Part shown: positions 27,931 to 36,056 of the stretch, one piece after another
Layout of the letters: each line of letters opens with the position of its first letter
Numbering within the stretch: position 1 is the stretch's first letter
NCBI RefSeq assembly: GCF_900113545.1
Contig: NZ_FOPS01000006.1
Span: forward strand, 62,001 to 126,000
DNA length: 64,000 bases
Direction: 5' to 3'
Source: Neisseria elongata subsp. elongata
GTDB lineage: Bacteria > Pseudomonadota > Gammaproteobacteria > Burkholderiales > Neisseriaceae
The notes under the pieces: model-generated
The model's input: the letters and a program-made list of their open reading frames with translations, nothing else
The model's database searches: none
Told to the model about the DNA's origin: nothing
Made by a program: the position numbers and the translations under genes

Positions 27931-29349
27931 ATGTCCGTCAAAGACGTTATCAAACTGATAGAAGAACACGAAGCCCGTTTTGTCGATTTGCGTTTTACCG
28001 ACACCAAAGGCAAACAGCACCACTTCACCATTCCCGCCCGCATCGTATTGGACGACCCCGAAGAATGGTTTGAAAACGGCCAGGCGTTCGACGGCTCCTC
28101 CATCGGCGGCTGGAAAGGCATCCAGGCTTCCGACATGCAGCTGCGCCCCGACCCCGCAACCGCCTTCATCGACCCCTTCTTCGACGACGTTACCGTCGTG
28201 CTGACCTGCGACGTCATCGACCCCGCCAACGGACAAGGCTACGACCGCGACCCGCGCTCCATCGCCCGCCGCGCCGAAGCCTATCTGAAATCCTCAGGCA
28301 TCGGCGACACCGCCTTCTTCGGCCCCGAACCTGAATTCTTCGTTTTCGACGGCGTCGAATTTGAAACCGACATGCACAAAACCCGCTACGAAATCACCTC
28401 CGAAAGCGGCGCATGGGCCAGCGGCCTGCATCTGGACGGCCAAAACACCGGCCACCGCGCCGGCGTGAAAGGCGGCTACGCACCCGTTGCACCGGTGGAC
28501 GCAGGGCAGGATTTGCGTTCGGCCATGGTGAATATCCTGGAAGAAATCGGCATCGAAGTCGAAGTCCACCACGCCGAAGTCGGCACCGGCAGCCAAATGG
28601 AAATCGGCACCCGCTTCAACACGCTGGTGCGCCGCGCCGACCAAACGCAGGACATGAAATACGTCATCCAAAACGTTGCCCATAACTTCGGCAAAACCGC
28701 CACCTTCATGCCCAAACCCATCATGGGCGACAACGGCAGCGGCATGCACGTCCACCAATCCATCTGGAAAGACGGCCAAAACCTGTTTGCAGGCGACGGT
28801 TATGCCGGCCTGAGCGACACCGCGCTTTACTACATCGGCGGCATCATCAAACACGCCAAAGCCCTGAACGCGATTACCAATCCGTCCACCAACTCCTACA
28901 AACGCCTCGTGCCGCATTTTGAAGCACCGACCAAACTGGCCTATTCCGCCAAAAACCGCTCGGCCTCCATCCGCATCCCGTTTGTAAACAGCGTGAAAGC
29001 CCGCCGCATCGAAGCCCGCTTCCCCGACCCGACCGCCAACCCCTACCTGGCCTTTGCCGCCCTGCTGATGGCCGGTTTGGACGGCATACAACACAAAATC
29101 CATCCGGGCGACCCCGCCAGCAAAAACCTCTACGACCTGCCGCCCGAAGAAGACGCGCAAGTGCCTGCAGTCTGCGCATCGCTGGAAGAAGCACTGGCCG
29201 CCCTCAAAGCCGACCACGAATTCCTGCTGCGCGGCGGCGTATTCAGCAAAGACTGGATAGAAAGCTACATCGCCTTCAAAGAAGAAGACGTACGCCGCAT
29301 CCGCATGGCGCCGCACCCCTTGGAATTCGAAATGTATTACAGCCTGTAA
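27931..29349 (+). CDS. glnA: Glutamine synthetase, type I
   Basis: The ATG at 27931, with AGGAG ten bases before it, gives 472 residues, standard for dodecameric GSI. It condenses ammonia and glutamate to glutamine with ATP. Visible motifs are [34 protein letters not shown] and [20 protein letters not shown], and the adenylylation-tyrosine segment NLYDLPPEE near residue 397-405 is present, so GlnE-type control is possible. It is probably monocistronic: it has its own promoter with an operator-like palindrome and a classical terminator. Confidence 0.98.
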   Translation: MSVKDVIKLIEEHEARFVDLRFTDTKGKQHHFTIPARIVLDDPEEWFENGQAFDGSSIGGWKGIQASDMQLRPDPATAFIDPFFDDVTVVLTCDVIDPANGQGYDRDPRSIARRAEAYLKSSGIGDTAFFGPEPEFFVFDGVEFETDMHKTRYEITSESGAWASGLHLDGQNTGHRAGVKGGYAPVAPVDAGQDLRSAMVNILEEIGIEVEVHHAEVGTGSQMEIGTRFNTLVRRADQTQDMKYVIQNVAHNFGKTATFMPKPIMGDNGSGMHVHQSIWKDGQNLFAGDGYAGLSDTALYYIGGIIKHAKALNAITNPSTNSYKRLVPHFEAPTKLAYSAKNRSASIRIPFVNSVKARRIEARFPDPTANPYLAFAALLMAGLDGIQHKIHPGDPASKNLYDLPPEEDAQVPAVCASLEEALAALKADHEFLLRGGVFSKDWIESYIAFKEEDVRRIRMAPHPLEFEMYYSL

Positions 29350-29356
29350 AACAAAC

Positions 29357-29386
29357 GGCAGCCCGAACACACGGGCTGCCTTATTT
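29357..29386 (+). terminator. glnA terminator
   Basis: The stem GGCAGCCCG/CGGGCTGCC has a 6-base loop and is followed by TTATTT. Confidence 0.85.
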
Positions 29387-29392
29387 GCAATA

Positions 29393-29424
29393 AGGCCGTC
29401 TGAAAAACGGTTTTCAGACGGCCT
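29393..29424. repeat. DUS inverted pair
   Basis: AGGCCGTCTGAAAA and TTTTCAGACGGCCT almost touch, making a second tight hairpin after glnA. Confidence 0.7.
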
Positions 29425-29431
29425 CAATAGA

Positions 29432-29537
29432 TATAGTGAATTAAATTTAAATCAGGACAAGGCGACGAGCCGCAGACAGTACAGATAGTACGGCAAGGCG
29501 AGGCAACGCTGTACTGGTTTAAATTTAATTCACTATA
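29432..29537. repeat. Correia repeat-enclosed element (short form)
   Basis: This 106-base element has terminal inverted repeats starting TATAGTGAATTAAATTTAAA and ending in the complement, flanked by TA. The body contains the familiar stretches ACAAGGCGACGAGCCGCAGA and GGCAAGGCGAGGCAACG. It lacks the central segment with the IHF site found in the long form. Such elements (CREE/NEMIS) can supply promoters at their ends, and their transcripts can be cut by RNase III. It ends only 18 bases before the NYN-LOTUS start codon and so lies in that gene's leader. Confidence 0.92.
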
Positions 29538-29555
29538 AAATAGCACGGAGTCCCC

Positions 29556-30755
29556 ATGACCACATTGGCCAACAAAAAACTCGCCGTCCTCATCGACGCC
29601 GACAACGCCCCCGCCGACATCATCGACCGCCTGCTCGAAGAAATCGCCAAATACGGCATCGCCAGCGTCAAACGCATCTACGGCGACTGGAGCCACGGCC
29701 TTTCCAAATGGAAAGCCGCCCTCCTGCCCCACGCCATCATCCCCGTCCAGCAATTCGCCTACACCAAAGGCAAAAACGCCACCGACATGGCCCTGGTCAT
29801 CGACGCGATGGATTTGCTCTACAGCGGCAACTTCGACGGCTTCTGCATCGTATCCAGCGATTCCGACTTCACCCGCCTGGCCAGCCGCCTGCGCGAAAGC
29901 GGCCTGACCGTATACGGCTTCGGCGAAAAGAAAACGCCCGAAGCCTTCCGCAAAGCCTGCGACAAATTCGTCTACACCGAAATCTTCCGTCCCGAAAAAC
30001 AACGCCAAGAAAAAGAGAAAAACAACGGCAAAAACAACCCTGCCGCCGAAGAATCCGCCGCCGCCCCCGACGTACTGCCCCTGCTCAAACGCGCCGTGCG
30101 CGAAAATGCCGACGACCTCGGCTGGGCCAACCTCGGCCCCATCGGCAGCTACATCAGCAAAATCAACCCCGATTTCGACTCCAGGCTTTACGGCTACGGC
30201 AAACTCTCCGACCTCATCAAATCCTTCGACATCTTCGAACACCGCACCGACAACAACCAACTCCAAGTCCGCCGCAGCAAACCTGCCGACAAACCCACGG
30301 AAAAACCGGCGGAAAGGCCGTCTGAAACCCCTGCCGCAGCCAATCAGACGGAAGAAACCGTTTCAGACGGCCACAACGCCGCACCGAAACGCAAAACGCG
30401 CAGCAAAAAATCAAACCAAGCCAAAAACGAAAACGCCGCACCCGCCCAAACGGCAGACACCGCACAACCGGCACCGGCCAAACCCGAACCCGCCGCCAAA
30501 AACAGCAAACTGCCCGTTACCCGCATCATCGCCACCGTACAGCAGGCCGTCGAAGCGGCCGCCGACGAACAAGGCTGGGCGCGGTTGGGTGACGTATCGA
30601 AACAACTGGCCGCACAAGGCACCGACCCGCAACAATACGGTTTTGAAACCATCCGCAACCTCATCCACGCCATCTACGCCGACTGGCTGGAAATCAAAAA
30701 AGCCGGCCGCGGCGAACGCCTGCGGATTAACAAACGCTTTACCGCCAAAAGCTGA
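29556..30755 (+). CDS. NYN-domain RNase-like protein with two LOTUS (OST-HTH) domains
   Basis: The 399-residue protein has a PIN-like NYN domain at about 1-150 with the acidic residues expected of the metal site (D14 and D16 in VLIDADNAP, TDMALVIDAMD, VSSDSDFTRL). The first LOTUS domain follows (about 170-245, LGPIGSYISKINPDFDSRLYG), then a low-complexity Lys/Ala/Pro-rich linker of about 75 residues and a second LOTUS domain (about 318-393, LGDVSKQLAAQGTDPQQYGF). LOTUS domains bind RNA, including G-quadruplex RNA. The bacterial function is mostly unknown. Two uptake words are translated inside the linker (GRPSET-like and VSDG). Starting at ATG 29556 with GGAG just after the Correia element is unusual and could tie translation to processing of the element. 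Confidence 0.87.
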   Translation: MTTLANKKLAVLIDADNAPADIIDRLLEEIAKYGIASVKRIYGDWSHGLSKWKAALLPHAIIPVQQFAYTKGKNATDMALVIDAMDLLYSGNFDGFCIVSSDSDFTRLASRLRESGLTVYGFGEKKTPEAFRKACDKFVYTEIFRPEKQRQEKEKNNGKNNPAAEESAAAPDVLPLLKRAVRENADDLGWANLGPIGSYISKINPDFDSRLYGYGKLSDLIKSFDIFEHRTDNNQLQVRRSKPADKPTEKPAERPSETPAAANQTEETVSDGHNAAPKRKTRSKKSNQAKNENAAPAQTADTAQPAPAKPEPAAKNSKLPVTRIIATVQQAVEAAADEQGWARLGDVSKQLAAQGTDPQQYGFETIRNLIHAIYADWLEIKKAGRGERLRINKRFTAKS

Positions 30756-30816
30756 ACGGAAAACCACCGCCCGTTTCAAAGCAGGGTACAATCTGCCGCC
30801 AAACCGTCCCAAGAAG

Positions 30817-30876
30817 AGGCCGTCTGAAAACCGCAAATCGTTTTAACTTCGTTGAAGCTGCGCTTTCAGACGGCCT
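30817..30876. terminator. DUS inverted pair with inner hairpin
   Basis: AGGCCGTCTGAAA and TTTCAGACGGCCT enclose a smaller CTTC-GTT-GAAG hairpin after the NYN-LOTUS gene. Confidence 0.6.
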
Positions 30877-30993
30877 TCCGACCATTCCCAAACCACCTAT
30901 TCCCGCCCATACGGCAATAGCGGCAAACCCAAAACGGCCACCCTGCATATACACCCCCAAAACCCGACATTCTGCATCGCGCTATTGGCATGA

Positions 30994-31269
30994 GGCCTGC
31001 CGACAGCAATAAAGTCGAACAGCATTCCGCCCGAAGCCGGCATTTGGACATTGCGGCTGCCGAAAAATTACCGTCAAATCCTGCCCTACTGCACGCCGGA
31101 ATGACAGAACACCATCGAATGTTCCGACGAATTGGACGCGCTGTCCCAACTCGATACCGCGGTATACACACAAACCATAAACCGCCTGATCGGCGATTTG
31201 CAGCACATCTTGGCAGAACACGCGGAACAATATGAATTGCATCTAACCTTCAGTGCATCAGACAAATAA
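30994..31269 (+). pseudogene. Degenerate hypothetical gene with in-frame stop
   Basis: In the 610-base gap before the RNA ligase, one plus frame reads as a coherent helical protein end, with DELDALSQLDTAVYTQTI and RLIGDLQHILAEHAEQYELH before TAA 31267. The same frame continues upstream through a TGA at 31102 for another 36 codons (IWTLRLPKNYRQILPYCTPE). No start codon or ribosome site is visible. It looks like the 3' end of a lost gene of unknown family. The opposite-strand frame over the same stretch looks like a shadow. Confidence 0.4.
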
Positions 31270-31365
31270 ACCTGCCCAACCTTATCCCGATGCAAGCCGA
31301 TCCACTATAATGGAGGCCGTCTGAAAAAACGATTGACAATAAAATCCAGCCGAAAGACCAAGCAC

Positions 31366-32166
31366 ATGACTCAAACCCCGCAAAAATACGCCCGCAGCCT
31401 GCACGCACCCATCAGCTTGGGCACAACTTCAGACGACCGCTTTATGCCCCGCGGCTACCTCGCGCATTTCGCTACTCTGCCGCAATTGGTATTGACCGAA
31501 AAGCTGGACGGGCAAAACAACTGCTTCGCCGCCCACGGTCTTTATGCCCGCAGCCATGCCGCCCCCACCCAACATCCATGGGACAAACCGCTGCTGCAAC
31601 GCTGGCAGCAAATCAAAGATGACTTGGGTGACCTCGAACTTTTCGGCGAAAACATGTACGGCATCCACTCTATTGCCTATTCGCAGTTGGAAAGCTATTT
31701 TTACCTGTTTGCCGTCCGACGCGGCGGACATTGGCTGTCGTGGGAAGAAGTCAAATTCTATGCCCAGCTGTTTGACTTCCCCACCGTCCCCGAACTCCCC
31801 ATCGTGCAGCCGCTTGCCGACTTCACCCAAAAATATACCGACGAAGACACCGCTTTGGAGCAATGGCTGCTCGCCAATTTAGGCGCAACATGGACAGACA
31901 GCGTGCAAACCGCAGGCAAACTCGGCGGCTACGACCCGAAAACAGGCGAAGCATGCAGCGAAGGCTTCGTCATCCGCAACGCCGCCGCCTTCGCCACCAA
32001 CAACGGCAACCTGCCCGTACAGTCCAACGAGTTTGACAACCTCTTCAAACTCGTTCGCGCCAAACACGTTAAAACCGATGTGCATTGGACAAAAACTTGG
32101 AAGCCCGCCCGTCTTATCGATTATGATAAATACCATTGGCAAAGCTGGCAGTTTCAGACGGCCTGA
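31366..32166 (+). CDS. ATP-dependent RNA ligase, Rnl2-like
   Basis: The start at ATG 31366 gives 266 residues; a TTG 33 bases upstream is possible but less likely. The nucleotidyltransferase motif I is TEKLDGQN with K46 as the adenylylation lysine. Motif III-like LELFGENMYG and YFYLFAVR, motif IV-like EGFVIRN and motif V-like NLFKLVRAKHVK follow in the right order. This fits the PF09414 RNA ligase family, which seals 3'-OH/5'-phosphate ends in RNA. The stop lies 32 bases before the HD-Pnk gene, which would prepare those ends. The two form an RNA-repair pair. An AGACGACC variant uptake word lies near codon 22. Confidence 0.88.
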   Translation: MTQTPQKYARSLHAPISLGTTSDDRFMPRGYLAHFATLPQLVLTEKLDGQNNCFAAHGLYARSHAAPTQHPWDKPLLQRWQQIKDDLGDLELFGENMYGIHSIAYSQLESYFYLFAVRRGGHWLSWEEVKFYAQLFDFPTVPELPIVQPLADFTQKYTDEDTALEQWLLANLGATWTDSVQTAGKLGGYDPKTGEACSEGFVIRNAAAFATNNGNLPVQSNEFDNLFKLVRAKHVKTDVHWTKTWKPARLIDYDKYHWQSWQFQTA

Positions 32167-32198
32167 AGTCAAACCATCCAATAATAAGAAAGACCACC

Positions 32199-33332
32199 AT
32201 GTGGACATTCCCCCACTACACACCCGGCAAACTCCCCGACTGGCAAGCCTTGGAAGACCGCTTCAGCTGGTTTGCCGACATGAAAAACGTGCCGCAGGAT
32301 CCTGAATGGCACGCGGAAGGCGATGTATTCGTCCATACCAAAATGGTGTGCGAAGCCCTGCTGCAACTGCCCGAATTCCAAGCACTCAGCGAGCAGGAGC
32401 AGCATATCTTGCTTGCCGCCGCCATGTTGCACGACGTAGAAAAACGCAGTACCACCAAGCGCGAAATCCAAGGCGGCAAAGAGCGGATTGTGTCGCCGAA
32501 CCATGCCAAAAAAGGCGAATACACCGCACGCACCCTGCTTTATACCGAACTTGCGGCGCCGTTTGCCGTGCGCGAAGCGATAGCCAAACTCGTGCGTCTG
32601 CACGGGCTGCCTTTGTGGGCAATCGACAAACCGAGTCCGGAACGCGCCGCCATCGCTGCTTCTTTGCAGGTCAATACCGCCCACCTCGCCATGCTTGCCA
32701 AAGCCGACGTTCTGGGCCGCATATGCCGCGACCAACAGGATATCCTGCTGCGCATCGATTTGTTCCGCGAGTTGTGCGAAGAAAACGGCTGCTGGGGCAA
32801 AGCACGCAATTTTGCCAGCGATTACGGCCGCTATCTCTATCTCAACGGCCGCAGCGAAATGCCCGATTACCAGCCGTTTGACGACCGAACCTTTGACGTG
32901 TACGCCATGTGCGCCATAGCGGGCAGCGGCAAAGACAGTTACATCAGGCAACACCTTGCCCATCTGCCTATGCTGTCGCTGGACGACATCCGCCGCGAGC
33001 GCAAACTCGACCCCGCCGACCCGAAACACACCGCAGAAGCCGTGCGCTTGGGTAAAGAGCAGGCAAAAGAACACCTGCGCGCCCGCACGTCATTTGTCTT
33101 CAACGCCACCAACCTCAACCGCGACCTGCGCAGCAAATGGCTGCCGATGTTCGCCGACTACGGCGCGCGGGTACACCTGATTTATTTAGAAGTGCCTTAC
33201 ACGCAATTGCTGTCGCAAAACCGTAACCGCGAACATTCCGTGCCGAATGATGTGATACACCGCATGATCAACAAACTGGAAATCCCCGATTACAGCGAAG
33301 CGCATACGGTCGATTTTGTGGTTGAAAATTGA
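32199..33332 (+). CDS. HD-Pnk RNA/DNA end-healing enzyme
   Basis: The ATG at 32199 gives 377 residues. The N-terminal HD phosphohydrolase domain (about 40-200) has H46, H78-D79 in AAAMLHDVEK and a later Asp in AKADVLGR. The C-terminal P-loop kinase domain (about 233-377) begins MCAIAGSGKDSYI and includes SLDDIRRE and FNATNLNRDLR, as in polynucleotide kinases. The order HD then kinase matches the HD-Pnk family studied in Runella. There the HD part removes 2',3'-cyclic or 3' phosphates and the kinase phosphorylates 5'-OH ends. With the ligase upstream it could repair RNAs cut by tRNA-targeting ribonucleases. That role is inference. Confidence 0.88.
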   Translation: MWTFPHYTPGKLPDWQALEDRFSWFADMKNVPQDPEWHAEGDVFVHTKMVCEALLQLPEFQALSEQEQHILLAAAMLHDVEKRSTTKREIQGGKERIVSPNHAKKGEYTARTLLYTELAAPFAVREAIAKLVRLHGLPLWAIDKPSPERAAIAASLQVNTAHLAMLAKADVLGRICRDQQDILLRIDLFRELCEENGCWGKARNFASDYGRYLYLNGRSEMPDYQPFDDRTFDVYAMCAIAGSGKDSYIRQHLAHLPMLSLDDIRRERKLDPADPKHTAEAVRLGKEQAKEHLRARTSFVFNATNLNRDLRSKWLPMFADYGARVHLIYLEVPYTQLLSQNRNREHSVPNDVIHRMINKLEIPDYSEAHTVDFVVEN

Positions 33333-33389
33333 ATATGGAGGCCGTCTGAAAAACACCTCCGCCCATCCTGATAACCGAAAACAAATAAT

Positions 33390-33911
33390 ATGCACATCAC
33401 ACGCAAACACCTTTTCAAATTCTTACGCCAAGCCCTTGCAATGGCGGCAACCTTCATCATCGTCAGCCTTGTCTTGGACTGGTGGCGCGCGCCAAATGTG
33501 CCGCCCGGGGCGGCCGCTTTGCCGCTGCAAACCATACAGGGGCGGCAACCCACGCTGGCCGAAGCCGGCGGAAACCGTACCGCCGTGCTGTATTTCTGGG
33601 GCTCTTGGTGCGGTATCTGCCGCCATACTTCGCCTGCGGTAGACAAACTGTCGCGCCAAGGCATTCCGGTAATCGGCGTGGCTTTGCGCTCCGGCAGCGA
33701 TGAAGAAGTGGGTGCATATCTGAAAACGCACGGCTGGCAGTTTGATACAGTAAACGATGCCGACGGCGCATGGTCGGGGCAATGGCAGGTTCGGGTAACG
33801 CCGACCATCGTTTTGGTGAAAAACGGCCGCGTGCGCCACAGCACGACGGGACTGTCCGGCTATTGGGGTTTGCGCGCGCGTATCGGATTATTGGATTTGC
33901 TCGATTCTTGA
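33390..33911 (+). CDS. Membrane-anchored thioredoxin-like disulfide oxidoreductase (ScsD/TlpA type)
   Basis: The 173-residue protein has one N-terminal membrane anchor (about 13-30) and a periplasmic thioredoxin fold with WCGIC as the redox motif (in YFWGSWCGICRHTSP) and the cis-proline in VTPTIV. The CGIC spacing is like ScsD and other 'protein disulfide oxidoreductases'. The substrate is unknown. It follows HD-Pnk after a DUS and precedes a convergent mucosa-type DUS hairpin. Confidence 0.87.
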   Translation: MHITRKHLFKFLRQALAMAATFIIVSLVLDWWRAPNVPPGAAALPLQTIQGRQPTLAEAGGNRTAVLYFWGSWCGICRHTSPAVDKLSRQGIPVIGVALRSGSDEEVGAYLKTHGWQFDTVNDADGAWSGQWQVRVTPTIVLVKNGRVRHSTTGLSGYWGLRARIGLLDLLDS

Positions 33912-33929
33912 GCATCAGGCAATTAAAAG

Positions 33930-33960
33930 AGGTCGTCTGAAACCCGATTTCAGACGACCT
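33930..33960. terminator. Mucosa-type DUS hairpin
   Basis: AGGTCGTCTGAAA and TTTCAGACGACCT form a tight stem followed by TTTT. This is the AG-muc dialect, unlike most of the window. 33961-34090 also carries ordinary AG-DUS copies. Confidence 0.8.
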
Positions 33961-34090
33961 CTTTTGGTTTTCCGTATCCTTTTTGCCCATCATCCCCTGC
34001 AAAAACACGAAGCCGACGGCAACGTACGAACAACCGGCGCAGCAGCAAAACATCAGGCCGTCCGAACATTTTTCAGACGGCCTCTTATCC

Positions 34091-35473
34091 CTACTTCGGC
34101 GTATAACGTCCCGCCATCGCTTTATACACCATGTTTTCGTATTTCAGCGTTTCGTACCGCTGGTTCAACAGGTTTTGGGCGGAGCCGTATTCTGTACTCA
34201 ACGCTTCCAGCCAGTATTTCAGCTCGTTTTTGCCGTGTTGGTAGCGCACTTGGTAGTAGCGGCTGTTTTTCTTGTCCAAGGCGTAACGCTGCTCTTGGTT
34301 GTTAAGCGCGGCTTGGGCGTTTTGGTAGGCGAGGTAGTTGGTGTTGACTTCGTTCAGCGCGGTGGTCAGGGCTTTTTCAAAGTCGAGTTTGGCGCTGTCG
34401 AAATTGGCTTGGGCGGTTTTGTCTTTCCACTTCATGGTCTGCCAGTTGAGGAACGGCAGGTTGATGGTGGCGGAGCCGCCCAAGAGCGGGATATTGAACG
34501 CGCTTTTGGCTTTTTCAGACGACGTACTCAAGCTCGCGCCCAAGGTAATCGAGGGATACCAACTGCGTTTTTGCGCTTCGACGGATTGGAGCGAGGATTG
34601 CAGGCGGTATTCAGCGGCGCGCAGGTCGGGGCGGTTCGCCAACACGGTAATCGGTACGTCGAGGTTCACGCCTTTGACGGACGGCAGTCGGTATTGTGCT
34701 GGGTCGGCGGCGATGGCTTCGTTGGGCTTGAGGTTGAGCAGGTTGCGTAGAACCTGTTTTTGCGTGTCGAGGCTGTTTTTCAGGGAAATCAGGTTGTTTT
34801 GCGCGCTCAAGAGCGATTGTTTCGCCTGCGTCGGCTGGCTGGAGTCGGCTCTGCCGTAGCGGAACTTGGCTTCGGCAATGCGGTTGATTTCCTGATATTG
34901 CTTGAGGGATTTTTGCGCCAATTCAATGGCTTCGTTGAGATAGGCGATGTTAAAATAGGCGTCGGCGACATTATTGATCAAAGTCAGGCGCGTATTCGCC
35001 ATATCCTGCTGCGTAGCTTGGTATTCCCATACTTGCGCGTCGGCGGTGGCACTGAGTTTGCGCCACAAATCCAATTCGTAGCTCAAGCCGAGCTGGCTGC
35101 TGAAGGTGTTGCCGTGGCTGCCGGTTTTCAGGTTTTTGGATGTGGACGCACTCAACGAGCCGCTGAACGACGGCACCAAATCCGCCCCCAAAATATTCGC
35201 CTGATACAGGGCTTTATTGACGCTGATGGCCGCCTGTTTCAAATCGATATTGTTTTCCAAAGCCTGTGCCATCAGGGCGTTGAGCTGCCGGCTTTGATAG
35301 ATTTCCCACCAATTGCCGTTCACGTCGTAGCGTTCGGCGGTTTCCGCCGCGCTCATGACCTGCCCCGTCGATTCGAGCGTGAGGTTTTTGTCGGTGCTGT
35401 GGACCGCGCACGCGCTTAAGGCAAGGGCGAGCGACAGGGATAATGCCGTCTGAAAAAAAGGTTTTTTCTGCAT
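34091..35473 (-). CDS. Outer-membrane efflux lipoprotein (NodT/TolC-like)
   Basis: The 460-residue protein has a lipoprotein signal ending LALSAC (Cys near residue 22). Two TolC-type repeats follow, with long helices (LNALMAQALENNIDLKQAA, TQAKQSLLSAQNNLISL) and strand segments (SLSASTSKNL, TLGASLSTS). RPDLRAAEYRLQS is typical of the NodT family. It would form the outer-membrane channel of a tripartite pump. It is the last gene of the macA-macB-cdd1 run, 75 bases after the HHH protein. Being encoded together with MacAB makes it the likely partner of that pump. Confidence 0.9.
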   Translation of the reverse strand: MQKKPFFQTALSLSLALALSACAVHSTDKNLTLESTGQVMSAAETAERYDVNGNWWEIYQSRQLNALMAQALENNIDLKQAAISVNKALYQANILGADLVPSFSGSLSASTSKNLKTGSHGNTFSSQLGLSYELDLWRKLSATADAQVWEYQATQQDMANTRLTLINNVADAYFNIAYLNEAIELAQKSLKQYQEINRIAEAKFRYGRADSSQPTQAKQSLLSAQNNLISLKNSLDTQKQVLRNLLNLKPNEAIAADPAQYRLPSVKGVNLDVPITVLANRPDLRAAEYRLQSSLQSVEAQKRSWYPSITLGASLSTSSEKAKSAFNIPLLGGSATINLPFLNWQTMKWKDKTAQANFDSAKLDFEKALTTALNEVNTNYLAYQNAQAALNNQEQRYALDKKNSRYYQVRYQHGKNELKYWLEALSTEYGSAQNLLNQRYETLKYENMVYKAMAGRYTPK

Positions 35474-35495
35474 ATCGTATCTTTCGGTTTAAGGT

Positions 35496-35507
35496 TTCAG
35501 ACGACCT
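35496..35507. repeat. Mucosa-type DUS
   Basis: An exact TTCAGACGACCT lies between the outer-membrane factor and the HHH gene, with a one-base variant on the opposite strand 11 bases on. Confidence 0.85.
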
Positions 35508-35548
35508 GAAAGGTAGCGAGGTCGTCTAAACAATCTCATCGGCTGCGT

Positions 35549-35839
35549 TTATTTATCGGCTAAAAACGCTTTTCGCTGTTCCGTAAAATGCCACCACGGC
35601 TTCGGTTCGTTCCCCTGCATAAAATCAACCAGCGACAGGAAAATATCGATCATGCAGGGATCGTGTCGGGTTGCGGTCAGGCTGCACAGGCGGTCGTACA
35701 TTTCGTAAGCGTCCTGCCCCGCCAAATCCTGCGGCTGCGTGATGCCGAGCAAAGCCAAATCCTCCGCCACGGCTTTGCCGACATTGGGCAGGTCAGTCAA
35801 TGTATTCAGCTTGCTTCGTTGTACTTTGTCGGGACTCAT
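35549..35839 (-). CDS. Cdd1-family helix-hairpin-helix protein
   Basis: The 96-residue protein belongs to the 'pathogenicity locus' Cdd1 family. LTDLPNVGKAVAEDLALLGI is a helix-hairpin-helix segment and DPCMIDIFLSLVDFMQG the conserved second half. HHH proteins usually bind DNA without sequence specificity; the role of Cdd1 is unknown. It is embedded in the efflux operon, 217 bases after macB, with a DUS, a REP hairpin and another hairpin in that gap. Confidence 0.85.
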   Translation of the reverse strand: MSPDKVQRSKLNTLTDLPNVGKAVAEDLALLGITQPQDLAGQDAYEMYDRLCSLTATRHDPCMIDIFLSLVDFMQGNEPKPWWHFTEQRKAFLADK

Positions 35840-35859
35840 GTTTTAGCCTTTGGTTTTGG

Positions 35860-36006
35860 AGGTCGTCTGAAAACCTGAAAGCGGATGTATCAACTTGTTT
35901 TCGCGGGCAAAGCCCACGCTACTTTTGCTGCCGTCATTCCCGCCTGCACAGTAATGACGGCAAAGACATTTCTTATTTGAATTTATGTCGGATACAAGTA
36001 TCCGAC
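35860..36006. repeat. Repeat cluster between macB and cdd1
   Basis: The interval contains the mucosa-type DUS AGGTCGTCTGAA (35860-35871). It also holds a perfect 9-bp hairpin with arms GCCGTCATT and AATGACGGC (35930-35961), and the REP palindrome GTCGGATACAAGTATCCGAC (35987-36006). That REP also flanks the transposase gene near 55.4 kb. Confidence 0.75.
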
Positions 36007-36056
36007 CGGCTTTGTTTCAGACGGCCTCTTCCCACTTAAAAAGGCCGTCTGAAACT

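Noticed and set aside
28294-29427. 377-codon minus-strand frame over glnA
   Set aside because: Antisense shadow of glutamine synthetase with no start signal or family.
30982-31242. 86-codon minus-strand frame in the gap before the RNA ligase
   Set aside because: The plus-strand frame over the same bases reads better as protein; the minus frame has odd Cys/Val-rich text and no ribosome site.
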